The notes under the pieces are model-generated. The model ran no database searches and was not told the DNA's origin. It saw only the letters and a list, made by a program, of their open reading frames with translations. The position numbers and the translations under genes were made by a program. Below are positions 1 to 10,085 of a stretch of 64,000 nt of DNA, in pieces (the stretch's first letter is position 1; every line of letters starts with the position of its first letter). The stretch is from Carya illinoinensis (lineage: Eukaryota > Streptophyta > Magnoliopsida > Fagales > Juglandaceae), in assembly GCF_018687715.1 (NCBI RefSeq), contig NC_056766.1, positions 28,238,433 through 28,302,432 of the forward strand, written 5' to 3'.

Positions 1-47
1 TTTATGCATTAAGAGTATGTATTATATTGTAGTTTTTTATTTGAATA

Positions 48-48
48 C

Positions 49-83
<35 letters not shown>

Positions 84-84
84 G
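48..84. repeat. (TA)n microsatellite
   Basis: An almost pure run of alternating T and A with one short interruption. It is a simple repeat with no coding potential. Confidence 0.9.
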
Positions 85-89
85 TCAAT

Positions 90-540
90 CACACTATGAT
101 ACTACGCATGGCAGATATAGGTGCAGTGCGCATCGTGGTGGTTGCTGGGCAACCACACGGTTGCTGCTCACACCATACGGGTGGTTCTCGCACTACATGG
201 TGCTGAGGACACCACAATGGGCTGCATGCACCCAATGGTGCGAGCACCATTTTTGGTGCAGCGAGCACCATTTTTGGTGCTGAGTGCACACGGTGCTGCA
301 GCCTGCAGCGTGGTGCTTAGTGCACAATGGTGCTATGGGCTTGCATCGTGGTGCCGCGCAACGGAGTGGAGCATCATGCACCACATTTGGCGCATGCCAA
401 GGTGTGCTATTGCACCATGGGAGCAGCCCACTCTGGTTGTTGCAGCCCGTGGCGTTCAGAGCACTCTGGTGAGTGCTCTGCCACCATTGTAGTAAGCCTT
501 CGCCACCGAGCCCAGCCGCGGAGGTTGACTGTAATGGTGG
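90..540. repeat. GC-rich repetitive block with GTGGTGC-type words and short hairpins
   Basis: This block is clearly more GC-rich than its AT-rich surroundings and is built from many variants of the words GGTGC and GCACCA. Two 21 bp units lie head to tail at about 240-280, and each contains the palindrome GCACCATTTTTGGTGC. Several overlapping open frames exist on both strands, but they are low-complexity in composition and resemble no protein I know. It is probably part of a degraded transposon or LTR rather than a gene. Confidence 0.55.
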
Positions 541-1316
541 CTTTAAGCCACTTTTTTTTTTTTTGTGATATTGTTCATATGAACAGTACCAATTCCAGAG
601 GTTGAAAAAGACGGTTTTTTGGGCAATTTCCTTTTAAACTTTTGGGCTGGGCCTTTTCGAGCCTAGTCCAAAAAATGTTATTATGTTCTACCTTAAAATT
701 GGCCCAATTGTTTTTAAAAGTTATAAAAAAAAAAGGTTTTGGGTTTTTTTTGTTTCTTTTCAAGCCCAGCCCAATTGTTTACTGGCCCAACCCGTGAGTT
801 TATTCACTAAAATGGCAGAAAGTGTTTTTCATGTGTTTAGAACCCATGACCAAGTGGTAGCGAAAGCGCACCACTGGGATGCTACTTCCCTTGGTGATAG
901 GTAGGGGTTCTATTTTTTTATGATCTAATTGTGCTTAAAAAAAAAAAACTATTTTATTATTAATATTTTTTTTTGGCACGATTATTTCTTCAAATACATG
1001 ATTGGTTTATGATATTATCATAGGATTAGTAAGACTAATTTTTTTTAAGTGATAATTAGTGGATATATGGTTGAAATTTTTTTTTTAAATTTTCCATGCA
1101 ATTTAAAATTGTGCTAAAATTAAGTTAATAGTTAATAATTAGACAGTGTGGTGCAAGAGATGATTAGGATGCCTAGTGAATTTTCGATCTTGTGACATGT
1201 CTAAATTATTTTGTCTTTAACTTAGATTAACGTGGAATTTTTTTTAAGGTGTGTGTGTAATATCTAATTTGTGCATTTTTTATAGTGAAATAGCATAAAA
1301 AAGTATTATTGCTGAT
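541..1316. other. AT-rich stretch without a gene, 5' side of the copia relic
   Basis: Poly-T and poly-A runs and AT-rich sequence. I looked here for a 5' LTR and a TGGTATCA primer-binding site belonging to the adjacent copia relic and found neither. The segment also shares no obvious long repeat with the sequence 3' of the relic. Confidence 0.5.
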
Positions 1317-2513
1317 TTGAACAAAGGAAAAAAACTGGATGGGGAAAATTACGACATTTGGCATCGTAAGATCCAGTATGTCTTGAATGAGCAAGAGGTC
1401 TTAGAGACCTTAACTCACTCCCTAACTGAACCTGAAAAAGGGAACTCTGAACAACACCGAAATGATCATGAGGTTTTTGAGAATTGGCTCAAAAAGGATC
1501 GGTGCGCGCGCTTTACTATATTAAGCAACATGCACAATGACCTTATCGGTGAGTTTGAGGAATATAACACTGCTCAGAGTATATGGGAGGCACTGAAAGT
1601 GAAGTTCAGGGGAACTTCTGCCACGAGATTGCGTGGACTAACTATGAAGTTTGACTCTTACAAGATGCACTTTGAACACACGATAAACCAACATTTTAGA
1701 ATGATGTCATCAATGATCCGTGAGCTTAAAGTGGCTAGAAACAATTTGACGGATGAGCAACAAGTCCAAGTGGTTATACGCTCACTACCCAATTCTTGGG
1801 AAGCCATGAGCCAAAATTTGACGCATAATGAGAACACCAAAACTTTTGATGACGTGTCGTGTCATTTGAAGCTTGACGCCAAGCGCCTAGAGGTTATTAA
1901 GCCTAAACATTCATCCTATGTGGCTGAATCTGGCTCGCATAAGGCAATTAAGTCTAAGCACAAGAATAATAAGCTTGGGGTATCCACTGGACGTGTGCAA
2001 AAAGAGTCAGGAACTTTGAAATGCACCAAGAGAGGGAAGCGTGGAAAGAAAAAGTCCAATCTGGATTGCTTTAACTGTAGAAAGAAAGGCCACTTTGCTC
2101 GTAACTGTACTGAGCCGAAGAAGGTACAATCTGACTATTCTCTTTCTGTTTATATAATAAGTCATGTGATGGTTGCTCACTCTTATCCTATATGGACTGT
2201 TGATTTAGGAGCGACCGAGCATATAGTAAGAGACAAAGTCGAATTTGTCGAGTATCGTCAAATTCCTATTGGGAGTCGTGATATCAAGGCGGGGAATGGA
2301 GCTAATGTCAAGGTGCTGGAAGTTGGTACCTACAAGCTAGTGCTGTGAGGCGGTCGCATTCTATTACTCCATCATGTGTTATACGCTCCAGGAATACAAC
2401 GAAATTTACTTTCTGTAGTTACTTTAATCAGACTTGGTTTCCGCATTTTATTTAAAAACAATGGTGTTTCCATATTTTTGGGTAATGTTTTTTATGGTTT
2501 TACTTCTCTTTAA
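1317..2513 (+). pseudogene. copia gag (UBN2-type) with zinc knuckle, running into protease
   Basis: The frame opens at 1317 with a TTG, so the true gag ATG is missing or lies upstream. The first ~200 residues match the copia gag UBN2 type (LDGENYDIW near the start, an LPNSWE motif midway). A CCHC knuckle follows, CFNCRKKGHFARNC, near residues 251-264. The protease active site should read DSGAT but here reads DLGAT (TVDLGATEH), so the protease would be inactive. A TGA at 2346 interrupts the frame. The same frame continues through the conserved VLYAPGIQRNLLSV block to a TAA at 2511. Gag forms the particle; protease would mature the polyprotein. Confidence 0.9.
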
Positions 2514-2522
2514 GACGGTTTT

Positions 2523-3643
2523 ATGATAATGGATTTGAATTATTCAAATGTGAATAAATCTACTATTTTTATCACTAAATTTGATAATTTAGATTCGAAT
2601 ACATGGCATGCTAGACTTGGCCATGTTGGGCAAGAGAAGATGACACGATTAGCTAGAGAAGGCCTAATAGGCAGTCTCACTAAAGTCACGTTGCCCATTT
2701 ATGAACATTCTTTGATGGGAAAATAAAAGAAAATAAAATAAAAACAAACGTTTGGAAAAGCAACAAGAGCATCTTTTCTTTTGCAATTAATCCACTAGAT
2801 ATTTGTGGCCCAATGAGTGTGAGGGCGAGACATTGGGCTGTATATTTCATCACATTCATAGATGATTTTTCACAATATGGTCATGTTTATTTGATCTCCC
2901 ATAAGTCTGAAGTATTGGATTGCTCTAGACAATACATGAGTTTGGTTGAGAATCAATTAGACAGGAATATAAAAGATCTAAGAACTGACCGTGGAAGTGA
3001 ATATTTGTCTGAGCAATTTAAAAGGCTCTGTGATGAAGAAAGAATTAAAAGGTAGTTGACAATGACATATACACCACAACAAAATGGTGTGACAGAAAGA
3101 AGAAATCGAACATTGCTTGAGATGGTTAGATCGATGATGGCGCAAGCAAACCTACCAATATCATATTGGAGAGATGCCCTTTTGACTACAGCCTATATCC
3201 TTAACCGAGTGCCCTCCAAATCAGTGCCGTCCACCCCGTATGAACTTTGGACCAGTGAGAAACCCAATTTGAATAACTTGCGGTCATGGGGTTCAGCGGG
3301 CTTCGTTCACGATTCTTTCCATAAATATAGAAAGCTGGGTCATAGAAGAAAGAATTGTATTTTTATAAGGTACCCTGATCACTCTAAGGGATATGTATTA
3401 ATCGGTGAACAGCCTGATGGGACGATATTTGAAATTGAGTCACGAGATGTGAATTTCATCGATGATGAATTTCTAATTAGAGGCGAGGTTGATAGGAGTT
3501 TAGAACTCCAAGAACTTGTGGATCAAGAGGAAATCACTCCAAGTATCATAGTTGAGAATGATGAAATTTCTGAAGCTCTTAGGAACAGTGGGAGTGATTT
3601 AGTTCCGAGTAACGAAACACCACTTGTTGATTATTCACAATAA
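2523..3643 (+). pseudogene. copia integrase (pre-integrase zinc finger and DDE core)
   Basis: A GAG-pre-integrase segment is seen (WHARLGHVGQEKM). The expected cysteines before LMGK are replaced by Tyr and Ser, so the HHCC zinc finger is lost. After a frameshift near 2780 the rve core resumes at GPMSV. Its catalytic residues are recognisable in FIDDFS, LRTDRGSEYLS and QNGVTERRNRTL. A TAG at 3053 splits the core just before the TPQQNG motif, probably from a CAG codon. The C-terminal part (YELWTSEKPNLNNLRSWG onward) is the usual copia extension. Integrase would insert the cDNA; this copy cannot be translated intact. Confidence 0.9.
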
Positions 3644-4562
3644 TTTCAACCATATAGAAGCTCACGTGGAAATATTCCCCGTCGTCGATTTGAGATTGAA
3701 GGGGAGATTTTCATAGTGGGGTTGCAAGATGATGACGAGCCTAGAACCATCCAAGAGGCTTTCTCATCTTCTACTAAAGATGAGTGGATGATGAAAGCAC
3801 TAAACGAAAAGATAGAGTCTATGAGGACTAATCAAGTCTAGGATCTAGTAGACCTACCACTAGGGCAAAAGGCCATTGGGAACAAATGGGTTCTAAAGGT
3901 CAAATATAAAGCAGATGGGTCAATAAAAAGGTATAAAGCTCGCCTAATGGCAAAAGGATATACCCAACAAGAGGGTGTAAACTATGAGGAAACTTTTTCT
4001 CCAGTAATAAGGTTTACCTCAATTCGCTTGATTCTAGCCATTGTAGCACATTTGGACTTCGAACTCTATCAAATGGAGGTTAAGACGGCTTTTCTCAATA
4101 GAAAATTAGATGAAGAGATCTATATGAACCAACCCATGGGCAGTCAAAGGTCAAGAGCGTAAAGTGTGCAAGCGCAAATGATCTATATATGGCTTAAAGC
4201 AATCATCTAGACAGTGGTACCTCCGATTCCATCAAGCCATTCTTTTGAATGAGTTTATGATGGTCACAGAAGACCATTGTGTTTATATAAAACGATCCAA
4301 AACGAGTTTTGTGTTGTTATCATTATATGTTAATGATATTTTAATGGCTGGAAATGATAAGGGGATGATTGTCGCCACTAAAGAGTGGTTGTCCCTCAAT
4401 TTTGAGATGAAGGACATAGGTGAGGCTGAATATATTTTAGAGGTTAAGATCTATAGAGATCGTTCAAAGAGGTTTATATGTTTGTCTCAACAGACTTACA
4501 TAAAGAAGGTCCTTGAATGCTTCCAAATGAGTAATTGTAAGCTCAATGACAACCATTGCTAA
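3644..4562 (+). pseudogene. copia reverse transcriptase (RVT_2)
   Basis: It continues in the integrase frame after a TAA at 3641. Conserved RVT_2 blocks are present: NKWVLKVKYKADG, KARLMAKGYTQQEGVNYEET, and TAFLNRKLDEEIYM. A TAG at 3839 sits where copia elements have Trp (NQVWDL). A frameshift near 4140 and a TGA near 4178 (in the SIYGLKQ block) break it further. The catalytic YVDD box reads YVND (LSLYVNDILMAGND), so one catalytic Asp is lost independently of the stops. Confidence 0.9.
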
Positions 4563-4624
4563 ATGCGAGACCTTATGCCAAGAAATGTGTCCTAAAACTC
4601 CAAAATAGAGAGAAAGAGAGAGAA

Positions 4625-5299
4625 AATGACTCGTATTCCCTATGCTAACGCTATTGGTAGTCTGATGTATGCAATGATGTGTACTCGATAGGATATATGC
4701 TATGCAGCTGACTTAGTCAGTAAATTCCAGTCTAATCCTAAACTGGCTCATTGGAAAGCAGTCAAAAGGATTTTCAGATACCTCAAGGGAACTGCAGACT
4801 ATACATTGTGCTATCGAGGTTTAGATTTGCAACTAAATGGTTACAGTGATGCAGATTGGGGCATTGACCTAGATGAGTGCAAATCAACAACTGGATATGT
4901 TTTCTTGCTGAATAACGGCGCCATCACATGGAGTAGCAAGAAACAACCCTCCACTATGGAGGCAGAGTACATAGCATGTTCAACAGCAGTTCAGGAGGCT
5001 GTTTGGTTGAGAAGGTTCCTTCAGCACTTAGATATCGACGTAGATTATTCTGATCAAGTGACGATTTTTTGCGACAGTATGGCTGCTCTTGCATATGCTA
5101 AGGATCCAAAATATCATGAAAGAACCAAACACCTTGATATCAGATATCATTACAAAACAAAAGAGATATGGTGGCACAAAAGGAAGTGGTCCTGAAACAT
5201 TTATCTACGAATCGCATGGTTGCTAATCCCTTGACAAAGCCTATAGTGAAAGTCGCTTTTATGACTCATGTTAGGAGTTTAGGACTGTGTAGATTGTGA
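4625..5299 (+). pseudogene. copia RNase H region
   Basis: The segment resembles the end of copia polyproteins: YANAIGSLMYAMMCTR, then a stop where RPDI is expected (near 4689). WKAVKRIFRYLKGT follows, then GYSDADWG and KSTTGYVFLL, and TMEAEYIACSTAVQEAVWL. A frameshift lies around 5185. The last residues read VRSLGLCRL before TGA at 5297. DADW, EAEY and the CDS motif are the usual catalytic surroundings of copia RNase H, which removes RNA from the RNA-DNA hybrid. Confidence 0.9.
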
Positions 5300-6456
5300 T
5301 TATAATTCAGTTGACACAGTTATGTAAACTTTCTTTGGAGATATTAATGTAGTGTGTTTCTTTTCTATCAATTTGTTTTGATCATATTCCATAATTATAC
5401 ACACACGGAAAGTATGTTAACAAGTTTAGATCGACTCACTCACACGAGTGATCATCTTTGGTGCTACAAAGAGATAGCGAGCAAAGATGAGACATTATAT
5501 CACTTGATATTTGTTCTGAGAGAGATAAGTATGACACAAGAGATATGTCACCTTAGTAAGAACTAAGATGAGGTTCGTTAAATTTAAAAGAACCGCGCAT
5601 GGACATTCCACAATCCATGTAGCTTGTAGTAAGCCAGATGTGATATTCTCTTTAACACCTTGTGGGTGAGCAAATTGAGAAAATCGAGTTAGACATGTGT
5701 CTAGACTAAGATCTGTACTGTGTTTGAGATGGACATACGCTCTTTGAGAAAGAAAGATTCACCGTAGCATGTATTTCATATTACATGTGCTTTTGCGACC
5801 AAATATGGAAGTGAATAAATGGTTCACTATTTCTTCACTGTGTGAGTCCTATACTTCATATTTTAAAATGATGTCCTTTCTTGACTTTTGACAATATCAA
5901 AAGATGGAGATTCTGATATTTGCTACTCTAGCATACTCTTTATGATCATGTTTGATACGATCTAAAGAGGTATTATTGGAAAAGCAGTTAGACTAACATT
6001 GAGTGACATGAGGGCAAAAGGAAGACTATTCGACAACGCATTTAGGTTGTGTTTGCTGACGTCAAACTTTGGCGCTACAATTTGGTAGTGACAATTTTGG
6101 TGAACACATCATGATAACTAAGAAGCAATTAAAGCATCGTTCTGAGTTTTTTTTTTTTTTAAAAAAAAAAAGACCCAAAAGGGATCGAATATGTTTGATT
6201 AGATACGATCGAATGAGTCTAGGACATACAAAACATTTTAGGGATGTTGCTATGCTGGTCTTCTCAAGGAGCGATTTGGTATAATACTCCCATTTTTTTT
6301 TATTCAGGTGTACTCAGTGGTCGCACGGCCTATTTGTTTTGTATGAACGAGATAAAGAACATGTTGAGACATATATGCCTGAGGCATGCCTATTATATGC
6401 GAGTGGGAGATGTAATAAAGCAGGCGTGTCCCCTTGCCTCTTTCCTTTGTGGGATG
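5300..6456. other. Probable 3' flank or LTR remnant of the copia relic
   Basis: No host gene is visible. The sequence after RNase H stays moderately GC-balanced for about 1 kb, unlike the AT-rich host DNA, and includes a purine-rich AAAAGATGGAGA near 5898 that could be a polypurine tract. A poly-T/poly-A inverted run lies at about 6149-6172. I could not define LTR ends or find a matching 5' copy. Confidence 0.4.
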
Positions 6457-6497
6457 CCAGGCATAACACCTGGCATTACTCCAGGCATTATGCCTGG
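6457..6497. repeat. Nested inverted repeat (hairpin)
   Basis: CCAGGCATAA at 6457-6466 pairs with TTATGCCTGG at 6488-6497, and an inner CCTGG/CCAGG pair lies between them. The 41 bp can fold into a nested hairpin. No loop-flanking gene gives it a function; it may be a small transposon end or a chance structure in the retroelement flank. Confidence 0.6.
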
Positions 6498-6499
6498 AG

Positions 6500-7391
6500 T
6501 CTAGTGACTCACTCAAAAATGAGTAACACTAAAGCTATCCCAAGTGCAGAAGGATGTCGTGTAATAATTAGGAATAAATTCCTAAATCATCTCCTCAGGG
6601 AAAGTTGCTTAAAAATCAAACTCGTTGAAAAGGGTGAAGAACTTCACAAAGAGAAAATAAAATGATGGTATGTGCAATGGATGGAAAAAGACACTAGTCT
6701 TGGACTAGATTCATAGTTTTGGATTTTGATTGTTGGATTGGAATGTAAAGGACTAATATATTAAACTCATAAATTAATAAAACTAAATTAAGAATTAAAC
6801 TAAATTAGGAAGTAATTGACAAAACATGCACTGAAAATTGAAAAGCCCCAAAATCAATGTTCTAGGGTTCATCATTATATTCAAATCACGAATTCTTAAA
6901 TTAAACCACCGTAATTATAATCAATATTAAAATGAAAGTTTAACAAAACAACAAAAATAAATAACATGAATTAAATGAATAACAAATAAATTACTCAAAC
7001 GTCTAAATCAAAATTCTCCAAAATAATTCAGAAACTCAAAACTGAAATGAAATAGCAAGTAGGGAATTGAAAAGATCAAGCCAATTGAATGGAGATTAAG
7101 ATTCGAAGCGGTGGAGGAGGCTAAGCTGCAGTGGCAATTGGACCCCTCAAGAAGTTCTTCAATCTACTGCAGTGTGAGTGAATGATCCAGTGAAAATTGT
7201 GTAGCTGCGTGAATGATCGATTGTATGAATCCTCCTCTCCGAATCTAAATGAAAATCAATGGAAAATAATGAATTCTAAGTGTTTCTCTACCCAAAACCG
7301 AGTTTTCCCCAATCAAGAGTCGACCATAAAATGTAAAAAGTCATTTATATACTCTGACGGCGGAATAAACTCTAATCTGTAAAATACGATA
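6500..7391. other. AT-rich stretch, no gene recognised
   Basis: Mostly AT-rich sequence. Short open frames are present, but none shows protein-like composition or a family motif. Confidence 0.5.
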
Positions 7392-7660
7392 TTCGCTCGA
7401 GCTGCCTGTCGAGCGAACATTGAGCGTTCGACTCTGCCTAAGTTCGCTCGAGCGGCCTGTCGAGTGAACATCGAGCGTTCGACTCTGCCTGAATTCGCTC
7501 GACAGCCAAATGCCTTCGCTCGAGCGATCTCTTTTCCAGCAACTCTCTCGAGCCCACTATAAAGCGGAAGTCGAGCGTTTGAATCTGCCTAACTTTGCTT
7601 GAGCGGCGGCTTCAATCTGCCTAACTTCGTTCGAGCGGCCAGAAGCCGCCGCTCGAGCGA
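7392..7660. repeat. TCGAGCG-rich tandem repeat, 51 bp unit
   Basis: Units beginning TTCGCTCGAG start at 7392, 7443 and 7494, a 51 bp spacing. Two units are nearly complete; the third diverges after about 12 bp. Further shuffled fragments (GCTCGAGCG, GTCGAGCG, CTCTGCCTAA) continue to about 7660. Words are present in both orientations, so the block can form many short stems. It is far more CG-rich than its flanks. It is probably part of a non-coding transposon region. Confidence 0.75.
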
Positions 7661-9168
7661 ATTGTATTATAATCCATATTAATCAACAGTTGATAAAATT
7701 AGAGTAGAAATTCATGCTTTTAATCAATTAAAATTACAATTTTGATTTATTCATTTTTTCATATAAAACCAATGATAAAGTAATGAAAGAATTAATATAT
7801 ATTAGTTCCAAAAGTATTGAAAATGCAATAATTCAACTCAATCATCTAGGGATGTAACCTTGGCTGCCATAAAAAATAACCAGCCAATGGTTACCATATG
7901 AAGCGTTGCGGAGGACTGATATTATCTTTCGGCAGAACACTCTCTCTTGGTATTATCTCTTTCTGTTTTGTGAGTGAAAACTCTTAAGCTATGGGATTGT
8001 ATTTCTAGATTTAACTACGTAGCACGTTCACACACTGAGTGAAGTAGAAATCGATTTAAACACTAGATTCACTCATGGAACAACTACACAGATTATTCTT
8101 GAAGCATTTCTTCCGCTTTGTATTACATAATTTCTTACACTCTAGCTAATCCGATGGTGTATGGACAGATGGTTGGTTCTTTTCAATATCTTACTTTGAC
8201 ACGACGGTGACGGAAAACTGTGGCCAAACCATGCTGGGCTAAGCCTATTTCCGTGGGCAAGGAATACGTTGCTGTCGAGTAAGTCTAGTGACGGTGGCAA
8301 GGAGAGCGACAGTTGTGGCAGAAACTACCGCCGGGAGTTTCTGAGCATGCTGCTGGCAAACTTACAGGGGCTGGTGGCGCAGATGAGGCTTTACGGTCGA
8401 GCTTGACGTCTGCTTGTGGTGTTAGCGTCGGGCAGCTCCTGTAGTAAGTTTTGGTGATGGTGGCTGACAGCGAGCAAAGCCTCCATGGTTAGGGACCTTC
8501 TTGTCGGCGGCAGAAAATATCGGTTGGTCAGGTGACGACCACTGGTGGTCACTCTAGCTCCCGTTCCTCTAGCGGCTCCTCCCCATTTGTTTCGTAGTTT
8601 CCGGCAGCGAGGAAACCGGTGGGAAAGCTCCCATCGGGACTCCGTCTGGCTGTCTGGACGGGAGGTTGGTCGCGGGTCCCGCCGTGCAAGGGTGGTGTAG
8701 GCAGTAATCCCACCATGGGCACGCAGGCTTTATGGCCGAACTCGACGCAGGTACTATTGTGGGTGTTGGCCGGGCGGGGGTTTGCGGCCGGCTTCGCCTG
8801 GATATCCGGCCGCCGCGACGAGTATGCGGCGTGGCTGCACCGCCCGTCACTGAATGCATGGTGGCGTGCACCCATGGTCCGCGTGCCCACTGTGCACTTG
8901 CATGGGTGTGCATGTTATTTTCCTTCCGTGCACAGTGCACGTCCCATGTGCACCGTTCATGTTGTGTATCTGCACATCTTTTTTTCTGTTTTTTCATTTT
9001 TATTTTTATTTTTTGCGCAAAAATATTAACAAAATAAAATGTCAACAAAAATTTAATTTGAAAGAAAACTTATCTGACTTGCTAGAGAAGATCTCATGAG
9101 CTGGAGAATCATCCTTCTACCATTACCAAAAATAAAAAAATCGGATTCCACACGCCGACTGTTACTGT
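7661..9168. other. AT-rich then GC-rich repeat-like stretch, no gene recognised
   Basis: 7661-8130 is AT-rich and holds nothing I recognise. 8130-8980 turns GC-rich with many GGTGGC, GCGGC and CGACG words. Overlapping open frames run on both strands at 8549-9048, with Arg/Pro/Ala-rich products and no family motif. A near-palindrome (GTGACGACCACTGGTGGTCAC) lies at about 8531. Its position before an LTR-like tail and a primer-binding site suggests retroelement LTR or leader sequence rather than a gene. Confidence 0.45.
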
Positions 9169-9578
9169 CATTTTAGGCATTAACACTCAAGATCCATAGA
9201 AGTGGCAACTATGTTTCATACGACATAGCCAAATGGGCAGCTTCATGTCGTTGGGAGGACTTCAATTTAATCCATCACTCCCACCAGCTCCCAGACCAAA
9301 CCTCCTCCACCCATGTATCTTTTTGGCTGTTCCTTTTGCTTTGCCCAAAAGGAAGGGGGGAGGGGTGCAGAATGGAAGATGTTATTATAGAATTCATGGA
9401 CCCGTGATTAGTGTAGTCTAATTCTTTCCATTTATTTACTCGATTCTTTTCATTCATTTGTAATCAATCTCTACATGTAATTTCCATACATAGATGTGTA
9501 AATACAACTATATATTAATGCAATAGACTCACCAACGCAATGTGTGGGGGTTTTCGTGGTGGTTTTCAAACATTCTCA
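9169..9578 (+). mobile_element. Probable 3' part of a copia-type LTR
   Basis: Sequence ending ...TTCTCA directly precedes a copia-type primer-binding site. An LTR should end in CA at exactly this point. The left end is uncertain; a TGTTACTG at 9169 is one candidate start, which would give about 410 bp. No coding region of the same element follows, so this is a truncated or decayed element separate from the one at 1317-5299. Confidence 0.45.
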
Positions 9579-9590
9579 TGGTATCAAAAG
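9579..9590 (+). other. Retrotransposon primer-binding site (initiator tRNA-Met type)
   Basis: TGGTATCAAAAG resembles the standard plant copia primer site TGGTATCAGAGC, complementary to the 3' end of initiator methionine tRNA. It lies directly after the CA that should end an LTR. Downstream sequence quickly becomes AT-rich without a gag. Confidence 0.65.
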
Positions 9591-9945
9591 ATCTTGCGGA
9601 TTAAGCTCCATCAATCCTCCTGTTAAATGGCTTGACGTAGAATATTATTATTTTTTTCACTTTTTAGTAACAAATAGACATTTCATTCTTAAATAAATAT
9701 AATATAATTAAGTTTTGCAAGTTTCAAATATAATATCTTGAATTTTTTAATTGAATGGTAGCATTATTTATAAAGTATATGAGCTTAGCTTTTTATCTTT
9801 AAAGCTGAATAAAAACTCAAATCACCTTGAATATATTGACAAATTATATTGATAAAATCCAGAACGTCAACCTTAATAAACAAATTATAGAGGTGAACAA
9901 AAAATTGAAAACAAAACTTCAAGAGGAAGTTTCCATCCCTACATG

Positions 9946-9975
<30 letters not shown>

Positions 9976-9977
<2 letters not shown>

Positions 9978-9981
9978 TATT
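9976..9981 (-). terminator. Candidate polyadenylation signal of the kinase gene
   Basis: On the minus strand this reads AATAAA, about 105 nt after the kinase stop codon, a usual distance for a plant near-upstream element. It lies beside a (TA)n run at 9953-9975. Chance occurrence in AT-rich DNA is possible. Confidence 0.4.
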
Positions 9982-10085
9982 CTTCACCTAAGAAACATAT
10001 AGATGGAAGAATGTCTTCTTCGATCTTCAACACAACCTCAACAAATGTCTCATTAGGCTTCTTTTTGTGTTTTGCTCTGTGATTT

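Larger units (their letters stand above)
1317..5299 (+). mobile_element. Degenerate Ty1/copia LTR retrotransposon, internal coding region
   Basis: The domains follow the copia order: gag with a zinc knuckle, protease, integrase, reverse transcriptase, RNase H. All are on the plus strand and end at an RSLGL-type C-terminus with a TGA at 5297-5299. The reading frame is broken by in-frame stops near 2346, 2511, 2724, 3053, 3641, 3839 and 4178, and by frameshifts near 2780 and 4140. Several stops look like C-to-T or G-to-A changes of Gln, Trp or Arg codons, as expected for decay of methylated DNA. No clean flanking LTR pair could be recognised; a purine-rich AAAAGATGGAGA at about 5898-5909 might be the polypurine tract. 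It is a dead copy. Confidence 0.93.

Noticed and set aside
843..910. tRNA- or SINE-like sequence with CCAAGTGGTAGCGAAAGCG and GGGGTTCTATTTTT
   Set aside because: The box-A-like and box-B-like words are poor matches, no cloverleaf can be drawn, and no second copy is visible.
8549..9048. Overlapping open frames on both strands, up to 159 residues
   Set aside because: The composition is GC-driven (Arg, Pro, Ala, Cys), frames overlap on opposite strands, and no motif or splice context is present. It is better explained as retroelement LTR or leader.
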